Shown here piece after piece: positions 56,598-64,000 of a stretch of 64,000 nucleotides of DNA; position 1 is the stretch's first letter; every line of letters begins with the position of its first letter. This DNA comes from Aaosphaeria pasadenensis (taxonomy: Eukaryota > Ascomycota > Dothideomycetes > Pleosporales). The stretch is taken from contig JAKLMB010000012.1 in the NCBI GenBank assembly GCA_022813625.1, positions 806,001 through 870,000 on the forward strand, written 5' to 3'. A program made the position numbers and the translations under genes. The notes beneath the pieces were generated by a model, which worked only from the letters and a program-made list of their open reading frames with translations, was not told the DNA's origin and did no database searches.

Positions 56598-57528
56598 ATG
56601 ACGCGCTTCAGACCCTGCATCGACCTGCACGCCGGCAGCGTCAAGCAAATCGTCGGCGGCACCCTCTCCACGACCTCGGACAGCAGCCTCAAGACGAACT
56701 TCACCTCCGAGCACCCGTCCGCGTACTACGCCTCGCTGTACAAGACGCACAAGCTTCATGGCGCGCACGTCATCATGCTGGGTCCCGGCAACGACGACGC
56801 TGCGAGGGAGGCGCTGGGTGCGTGGCAGGGCGGGATGCAGGTTGGTGGAGGGATTACGGAGAAGAATGCTGCGGAGTGGATTAAGGCTGGAGCTGATAAG
56901 GCGAGTATATTCCCCGCTGCGTTCGTTTGGGTTGTTTGGGAGAAGCTTGCGAGGATGTGAAAGGCGTAAAAAGGAATGGCTAATTGAGACTGCAGTAGGT
57001 AATTATAACGTCGTACCTCTTCCCCGAATCGAAGTTCTCGCTCGAGAGGCTGCAGGCTGTTCTCAAGGCGCTCGACGGCGACAAGGATAAGCTCGTCATC
57101 GATCTGAGCTGTAGGAGGAAAGACGATAAGTGGTTCGTCGCTACGAATAAATGGCAGACCATCACGGATTTTGAATTGAACCAAGGTAAGCATTGGATTG
57201 CTTGTTCTGGGTGTGAGGTGGTTGGCTGATGTTGTGGATTACAGAGTCTATCGCCCTGCTCGAACCGCACTGTTCGGAGTTCCTGATTCATGCTGCGGAC
57301 GTGGAGGGCTTGCAGCGCGGTATTGACCATGAGCTTGTTAGTGCGCTGGCGGGTTGGTGCTCGATCCCAGTCACTTATGCAGGTGGGGGTCGCAGCATTG
57401 AAGATCTCGAGCTCGTGAAGAGCTTGAGCAATGGCAAGGTTGACTTGACCATTGGCAGTGCTTTGGATATATTCGGAGGAGCCGGCGTGAAGTTTGAGGA
57501 TTGTGTGAAGTGGAACCAGCAACAGTAG
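56598..57528 (+). CDS. HIS6: HIS6, ProFAR isomerase (histidine biosynthesis)
   Basis: Exons 56598-56900, 56999-57185 and 57245-57528 give 257 aa. The enzyme (EC 5.3.1.16) isomerises ProFAR to PRFAR, the fourth step of histidine synthesis, in a (beta/alpha)8 barrel. Met-Thr-Arg-Phe-Arg-Pro-Cys-Ile-Asp-Leu-His-Ala-Gly contains the catalytic Asp of strand 1. Gly-Gly-Met-Gln-Val-Gly-Gly-Gly-Ile and Tyr-Ala-Gly-Gly-Gly-Arg-Ser are the phosphate-binding loops. The second-half segment Leu-Ile-His-Ala-Ala-Asp-Val-Glu-Gly is typical of eukaryotic HIS6. The first intron must start with GC (donor GCGAGT after AAG) to give Ala-Asp-Lys-Val-Ile-Ile-Thr-Ser-Tyr-Leu-Phe; the nearby GT would break the frame. 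Confidence 0.94.
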
Positions 57529-58142
57529 GAAGAGGGAGGTAAAACATCAGTCCTCGAGAATGTCAAGGCAGGATCATAGATGGTATGACATAAATGGCCA
57601 TTGGATAGCAAAAAGATTTACGGTTACATTACGAGAATGAATAAGAATACACAATATCTTTTGTTACAGTGACAGTTCAGACTTTGGATTTCATCGTTTG
57701 ATTTGACACATACTCTAACTAGCCTTTTGCAAAGCAGAAAAGCATAGTACTAAACCTGCACCACTACCATCTCCTTTCTGGACCCGGGAAAGAAAAACCA
57801 CCCAAAGCAAAGATTCAATATGAATGTCAATAAAAAAAGAGTTTCCTTCGCGCCTATGCCAATAGACCTTGACCTCCGTTGGAGTCGGTGCATAGGTGTG
57901 CCACCAATAAAATGGGTGTGTTGTGTGCCAAACGCCAATCTTGTACAGCTTATAAGAAAATGACAAGTTTTGAAAGTGGAAATGCGAATCTCAAAGCTCG
58001 CCAACTCGCGCCAAGCCACCTGTACGTGAATCCCCCCTCCGATTATCGTGTCAAGAATGATGCATGTAGTTCTATAGTGGGTATTGTTCTACCTATTACT
58101 ATTAGCATGTGTCTCGTATTCACAGAATAAGGCTACTTACAT
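57529..58142. other. Convergent 3' region, HIS6 / SNF2-type gene
   Basis: This 614-bp spacer lies between two stop codons. It is presumed 3' UTR sequence with no other feature seen. Confidence 0.45.
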
Positions 58143-61100
58143 TCAGCCTGCAACTGGCTTGGGAGTTCCGACCGCCGAAGTGATGGCCGTGGAAAGCCCA
58201 CCATTGACGCTGCTACCGTCGTCGAAGTCCTGCATATCAGGATGATCTTCAGTGGCCTTCTTGAGCTGATCAATGGCGGTCTGTTCGATAAGATTGGCAT
58301 CCTGGTATAATAGACTCGTGTCTTCGTTGTAGGTGCGACAGTTGTTGCAAAGAGTAGTTATGTCCTGGCGGAATTGCTTGAGGCTCTGGTATTCCTTCTT
58401 GTTGATCCTCTTCTTGATCTGGTTCATGCAGACGGGATTCTTGATGATCTGGTAGTAATCGGGGTAGTCCCATTTGTCAGGAAGCTCGATGAAAGGATCG
58501 ATGATGCCGCGTGGTGGGATGCCGTCTTCCGTGGATTCCTCCTCCAAATCGTTCAAGGCTTCGTACACAACGTTCACGATCTTCTGGAGAGTGGCACGTT
58601 CTTCGGGACCCAGTGTTTCCGTGACCTTGCTGGGCGTAGGACGGCCACGCTTGCGAGGTGCGGCGTCACCGTCTAGGGATGCCTCATCTGCTTTGCGCTT
58701 TTCAGCTGTTTTGACCTTGCGTCCACGCTTCTTGACTACTGGTTGTGGTTCCTCCGAGCTTTCCCTTGACGGCACAGGGGATTCGGCGACGTCAGATTTG
58801 CCAGATTTCTTCAGGCGTTTCTGCACCTTAGCATCGCGCCGAGCAATGGCATCTTCAATCGTGTCGTCGTCATTATCGACCGCGTCAAGCCATTGCTCTT
58901 CGGTCAGGCCATCGTCATACCGAACGCGTGTGCGTTCACGAGCACCTCGACCAAAGCTCTCCTCTTGAACCTCTTCAACCACAGGGACGTCATCGGTAAG
59001 ATAGATCTCGGGGAGTTCGCTCTCACTTAGGAGACGAGTGTACTTCTTGTTCGGACCATACTTGTCTGCCGCGATTCTTTCCTTGTCCATTTTTTGGAAT
59101 GTCACTAATTCTTCTTCTGAACGCATCATGATCAAGTTGAGATCGTCGTCATCCATCTCCTCGTTCTCAAGACTCTCAGCCGCCTCTGCGGACTCCAACA
59201 TGATTCGAAGCATGGCGTCTCGTTCCTCATTGGTCGATTTATTGTCGAATTTACCGGCCTGAATGACTTTGCCGTCCATGTCCAACTTGTAGTTGGCTCG
59301 CTCGAGAATCTTCTCTTCAACGGAGTTGGATGTGATCAAACGAAGAATGCGAACCTCGTTCTTCTGTCCAATACGATGGGCACGATCCTGAGCCTGCAAA
59401 TCCTGATGAGGATTCCAATCAGAATCGTAGATAATGACAGTATCGGCGGTTTGCAGGTTAAGACCTAGACCACCCGCACGTGTCGAGAGCAAGAAACAGA
59501 AGTATGGCGAATTTGGCGCATTGAATTCCTTCAGCAGGTCGGACCGATCGTCGGCTTTGGTTGCTCCGTCGAGACGCATGTACATCATACCTCGAAGGCG
59601 TAGATAATCCTCCATGATGTTCATGATCTGAGTCATCTGGAAGAAGATCAAAACACGATGCCCGGTAGCCTGGAACTTGGGCAAGATCCTGTCTAGCAAC
59701 TCGAACTTGCCCGCAGTTCGCCAAAGCAGATCGTTTGTGCCTCTGCCCGGATTGACCTGGTCCTCGACCTCCTCAAAAACGAACGGATGATTACAAAGTT
59801 TGCGCAATTGCATGAGCATATTACTCAAACCTCTCATACCTTGCTTGCCGCCTTTGCCATCGCTGACCATCAATCTGTTGTGAGTGACAAGTTGCTTGTA
59901 CAACTTAGCTTGCAAGGACGAGAAGTTGCATTTGATGACACGCTCGGTCTTGTCGGGCAGATCCTTTTCCACATCCTTCTTGAGACGACGGAGCAAGAAA
60001 GGACGAAGAACCTTATGCAAACGACGAATGACGAGAAGCTGCTCTTCTTCAGTAAGCTCCATTTTGTCCTGACCTCCGGTGTTTGCGAAGGGGGTATTGA
60101 ACCACTCATCGAACGATTTGACGGATTTGAAGATGGTCGGCAGCACGAAGTTGAGCATGGCCCATAGTTCGGTAAGATTGTTTTGGAGAGGGGTTCCAGT
60201 AAGAATGAGACGGAAGCGAGTTGTATAGTACTGCGTGATGGTGCTGCTGAGTTTCGAGTTTGCGTTCTTCATACGATGACCTTCGTCGACAATCATATGA
60301 ACCCACTTGATCTTGCCAAGAATCGGGCGATCCTTGATAATGAATTCGTATGTGGTCAAGAGAACTTGGAATTGACCCCATCGGATCTGCTGTTGATGCT
60401 GCTTTCGTTGATTGGGAGGACCCTTGTACACAATGCGAGTGATGCTCGGTGCCCACTTCTCGAACTCATTGTTCCAATTTGTCAAGGTACTCAACGGGAC
60501 GATGACCAGGTAGGGTCCTGGTTGCTGCTTCTTTTCGATCAGGTATGTGATCAAACTAATCGTCTGAATTGTCTTTCCAAGACCCATCTCGTCGGCAAGG
60601 ATACCGTTCAAGTTGTTGTTGTACAAGGATATCATCCATTGTAGACCCTTGAGCTGGTACTCCTTCAGAGTACCACCCACAAGATTGGACGACTGTGCTG
60701 TGACCTCTTCCTTGATACGATGAGCAATCTCATAGTAATCTGTTCGTTTCTTGCCAGTTTCTTCTTCCTCGTCGGTACCAACCTCTTCTTCGGATTCGTC
60801 GTCTGAAGGCTCGTCTGACCCTGGTAGCATGCCATGGCTTCGCTGTTGTTGTTTCACGGAAGCCGAGAGCTGCTTCAAGAAACCGTCGGTTTGCTTGAGG
60901 AGATGGGAGATACGAGTGTCCTTGGCCTGTCCCAACAACTTGAGGTAAGTCTCTTCGTCGTTGGCCTTCAAAGCTTGCAGACGCTGCTTGGCAGTTCGCT
61001 CGATTCGCTTCTGCTCTTCCTTTTCGATGGTCTGGTGAGTGGAAATCATTGTGCGACCCAGCTTTTGCAGACGATGGCGTTGGGCAACACCAGCCTCAGT

Positions 61101-62410
61101 AAGCTCGTTACGGTGCTTGCGGATGGATTCGATGAAGTCGTGGTGCTTCTTCTTTTCCTTTGTTTCACGGGCATCGCGCTGTTGTTTCTCGAGCTTCTCT
61201 GTGATGCGTGCCTCGCGCAGGGATTGTTTCTTGAGGCGTCGGTAGATGGAACGATTGGCCGTCATTGCAAGATTGTCAGAAAGAATCATTTCTCGGCTGA
61301 TAGTCTTGCGAAGAGCGCGTTGCTTCTGTAAAAGACCAAGCATCTTGTGCTCAATCACCAGAGCACGCTTGGCTTTTCCGTCATCTTCTGGAGTGTCTGA
61401 ACGGCTAGTATCCCAGGAACCAATGTTGGCACTGAGCTTTTCCAACTCTGCCCGACGTGCCTCAATTCGATTGTGTCGAATCGTCTCACTTTGGAGGCGG
61501 ACATCGTCGATGTTGACACCTAGAGGCATAATGGATGGGAGATAAGGGCGGCAATCACGGTAAGTATGGGCGATGTAGTTTACGTTTTCTCTCATATACT
61601 TCTCGCCCCAAGGATCCTCGAATGTTTCGGGTCGGAATAGATCCTTGGGATCCTTGAGAACACCGCTGGGGTCGACGACAGGTGCGTTGGCTGCACGAGT
61701 GGCATTAGTAAGGACCTGTGAGGCGGCTGCAAGTACATCGGAGGCGGTTTGAGATTTCTTGGCTTGTTGAGAGGCAAAGAGTTGCTGTTGCATATGGGCT
61801 GGGAGAGGAAGTCCTTTGGACAATTGCTTGAAGGCAGCAATTTGCTGGCGCAGAAGCCTCAACTGCTCTGGAGCGAACGCGTTCGCACCAGCACTGGTCG
61901 CAGAGGTAGGGGTCTGCGCATCAGTTCCAGCACTTTGAGGTTGCGGGCCTGCTGTCGCAGCTTGAGCGCTGGATGGGCCGGCGCTGGAGCCCGTTGAAAT
62001 GGACGGCCTACCATCGCCTGGCACAGCCGGCTTTGTCCCATTCGTGGCAGTTCCATTTTGTTGTAATCCTTGTTGACCGGCTGGGCCTTGCTGTTGCTGC
62101 CGCTGCATCATCTGCTGTTGCATCATGGCAGACTTTTGCTTCTCGAATTGGGTCTTTTTCTGGACCAATGTCAAGATGCTGCGCGCCTTCATGAACTCGG
62201 GGTCAGTCTCAGGGGTACCGTTCTGTCTCATCTGGTTGTATTTCTGATATTGTGTTAGCGCAAAGATGCCCGGGATACGCACGCTGTCGCGCAATGTAAG
62301 GTTCGCTGTAATCAACATACCAGATAGACCTGCTGGACCATCTCCTTTGTCATGTTTAGAGGCAGCGCGCCCGGCGCGCCGATGCCGGGTGCTGATTGAA
62401 CGGACGCCAT
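58143..62410 (-). CDS. SNF2/STH1-type chromatin-remodelling ATPase
   Basis: Exons 62410-62321 and 62243-58143 are joined over a 77-nt intron, giving about 1396 aa. It is the catalytic subunit of a SWI/SNF- or RSC-class nucleosome remodeller. In order, I see a QLQ motif (about 25-60, completed by the splice), a Gln-rich stretch and an HSA/post-HSA region. The two-lobed Snf2 ATPase follows. It has Asp-Glu-Met-Gly-Leu-Gly-Lys-Thr at about 577, Val-Asp-Glu-Gly-His at about 680, Leu-Thr-Gly-Thr-Pro-Leu-Gln-Asn-Asn, and Ala-Gln-Asp-Arg-Ala-His-Arg-Ile-Gly-Gln. A SnAC-like segment, AT-hook-like Lys-Arg-Gly-Arg-Lys and Arg-Lys-Arg-Gly-Arg-Pro, and a C-terminal bromodomain (about 1274-1350) complete the protein. 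SNF2 and STH1 cannot be separated with confidence by eye. Confidence 0.93.
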
Positions 62411-63849
62411 GATGATGGAGCCTCCGTGGAGTGGTGAAAGGCGATGCTATCAGATGCGCCTTCCAGGTTTTTGGTGGACCTTAGACGCGGACACCGCACG
62501 TAGGCAGATGTGGCCACCAAGCGCGTGAAATGCAGAAATGACCGTTGGGGAGTGTAGGAGAAGTGAATGGGGCACGAGAGATGCGACTATGACATGCTCG
62601 AACGATGCGGGCGTTGGGAAGAGTCCTTCGGATGATGAGGCTGATGGAACTCCGCCGGGGGTGTCGCTTTCGAGATGTCGCGCTGATGAGCCTGGCTGAG
62701 GAGGGCGCAGGGAAATCGGGATGGGGGAATGTGCGGGCGCAAACGCGCGTAGAAGTTGCAAGAAATTGCTTCACGCGTCGTTGCAAGCGTGTTGCGATCG
62801 GACTTGTGATGCGGGCGGGCGCGGCAGCGAGTTGGGGTTGGGGTGGGCGGTTCTCGTTCGTGCCTCTGGAGGGAGAGGAGAACTTGCCCAGGTGGAGCGC
62901 GAAACAGGACTGTGCCAAGAACGGTGTGCGAAAGTGGACTAGCGTATTAGGGCACGTGAAGAGTTTAAAATAACCTAACGCCTTTTCCGTCGGCCGAACC
63001 ACTCACAACCAACCACCAAAATGGTGAATATCGTGATCTCAGTTATGGAGTATCTACTCTGCCTTTTGTTGGCACAAGCAGTTGGCATACTCAATATTGC
63101 GTTTAGACTTGTATCGGATTTCTGAGAGATGCGCCCTCGCAGCCCATTATATGCATATCCCGTCCTTGATGCCAAGGCTTCTCGCCCCTATCCAAAGTCC
63201 GGTGCTCTCTGGCGCAAAGTATGGCAATACTTATAATAATGATAAGAGATAGGTTTGGATGGATAGTCGAGCCTGGCAACCCGGGAACATGAGTTCTCGA
63301 TCGATCAGATTAGTGTCGAACCACGGGAATGCGCGTGTGTTTCGTACCCAATTATTAACGCACTTGTCCCCCCGCATCCTCCAGATCACCCAATCCAGCC
63401 GCGTTCGCTTACAGCCAGTCCGTGAACATATATCCTGAATTCGCGCTTGTACACCATGAATGATATTTCAATGTCAGACTCATCATCTCTCAGGTCTTCG
63501 ATTGCTATCAAATAGCACGTTAAAGACTCATGGATGATGCACTCACATCAAGAGAGAGTCACAGATGGCCCGTGCAATCCACACCGCCATGGACGTGGTG
63601 TGCAAGATCTCCAACGCGAGTAGAGCCGCTGGCTCATCCGGTGACAGCGTAGTCATATAACTAACACCGAACATAGGTGTTGAAGATTTCACAGCACGGT
63701 CAAAGCACACGATAATTTCATGACCAGTATCATTCTTTTTGTACATCAATGTGAGGCTTATCTGCCAAGTGAGCGATATGAATAGATACAACGAATCCAA
63801 TTCCCCAAAAACAACCACCGCAATTCTTTCAGTCCACTCATTGCCCGCT
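62411..63849. other. Intergenic region upstream of SNF2-type gene
   Basis: About 1.4 kb lie between the SNF2-type start and the stop of the next minus-strand gene. No open frame is convincing, and no RNA gene or repeat is seen. Confidence 0.4.
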
Positions 63850-64000
63850 CTATGTGAGCGTAGGGGTAGTCCAGTCGATGTACTTGCTGACGTCGGCGGC
63901 GGGACCCTTCTCGATGTTGGCAGTGCTGTCGGACTTGTCGAGCAAGAACTTGTTGATGAAAGCAGTAAGTTCGGCTTGTTGGTTGCTTGGGAATGAGCAA
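63850..64000 (-). CDS. C-terminal fragment, probable CE15 glucuronoyl esterase
   Basis: The last 50 visible codons of a minus-strand gene run off the window; the stop is TAG at 63852-63850. The visible protein begins Cys-Ser-Phe-Pro-Ser-Asn-Gln-Gln, then Leu-Thr-Ala-Phe-Ile-Asn-Lys-Phe-Leu-Leu, and ends Ile-Asp-Trp-Thr-Thr-Pro-Thr-Leu-Thr. This resembles the C-terminus of fungal 4-O-methyl-glucuronoyl methylesterases (CE15), which cut ester bonds between glucuronoxylan and lignin. In that family the catalytic His lies close before the Cys-x-Phe-Pro segment, so it would be just outside the window. The call rests on a short stretch from memory of the family. Another secreted hydrolase is possible. 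Confidence 0.5.
   Translation of the reverse strand, partial: CSFPSNQQAELTAFINKFLLDKSDSTANIEKGPAADVSKYIDWTTPTLT

Noticed and set aside
1..64000. CRISPR arrays, bacterial operons, viral or toxin genes
   Set aside because: No regularly spaced repeats, no polycistronic bacterial layout and no viral or toxin-like proteins were seen; the window is ordinary fungal nuclear DNA.

Overview
The window is nuclear DNA of a filamentous ascomycete (Pezizomycotina). The evidence is short introns (mostly 47-121 nt, with GT-AG or occasional GC-AG ends and CTAAC/CTAAT-like branch sites), single-gene transcription units on both strands, and proteins that read as fungal orthologues (SEC8, CTR9, LTV1, LSG1, HIS6, YOP1, BET5, SLP1). 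A secreted GH6 cellulase, a probable CE15 glucuronoyl esterase tail and a sucrose-type transporter suggest a plant-associated or litter-decaying lifestyle, possibly Dothideomycetes. The class assignment is inference. No operon, virus, transposon or gene cluster was recognised.

Layout. 1-3.2 kb: the 3' part of a PIG-P/GPI19 gene, then a secreted histidine-acid-phosphatase-like membrane protein. 3.2-10.2 kb: almost 7 kb without a convincing gene; its last 2 kb is pyrimidine-rich and almost free of ATG, and looks like the leader of the next gene. 10.2-17.4 kb: a SAT4/HAL4-type protein kinase and a large SLP1-type SUN protein. 17.4-24.7 kb: a possible unrecognised small gene, a CaMKK-type kinase (minus) and the TRAPP subunit BET5 (plus). 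25.2-29.1 kb: divergent LTV1 and LSG1. 29.3-37.3 kb: exocyst SEC8 (minus) and Paf1-complex CTR9 (plus), also divergent. 39.2-44.3 kb: an RFX transcription factor (minus) and the ER-shaping protein YOP1 (plus). 45.2-54.9 kb: GH6 cellobiohydrolase and an NHX1-type Na+/H+ exchanger (both minus), then a sucrose-type MFS symporter (plus). 55.2-62.4 kb: FAF1 (minus), HIS6 (plus) and a SNF2/STH1 remodeller (minus). The right edge holds a C-terminal fragment of a probable CE15 esterase.

The genes are mainly housekeeping: ribosome assembly (LTV1, LSG1, FAF1), secretion and ER/Golgi traffic (PIG-P, BET5, SEC8, YOP1, SLP1), transcription and chromatin (CTR9, RFX, SNF2/STH1), ion homeostasis (SAT4-like kinase, NHX1) and histidine synthesis. 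Gene models were spliced by hand from phase-consistent sites and protein continuity. All exon ends are predictions.

The most unusual observations concern gene structure. They are a 2-kb leader whose only ATG lies inside a possible leader intron, an in-frame 48-nt intron in the SAT4-like kinase, a 9-nt micro-exon in YOP1, two GC-AG introns (SEC8, HIS6), an intron that decides the RFX C-terminus, and a small two-exon gene candidate that I could not assign to a family.
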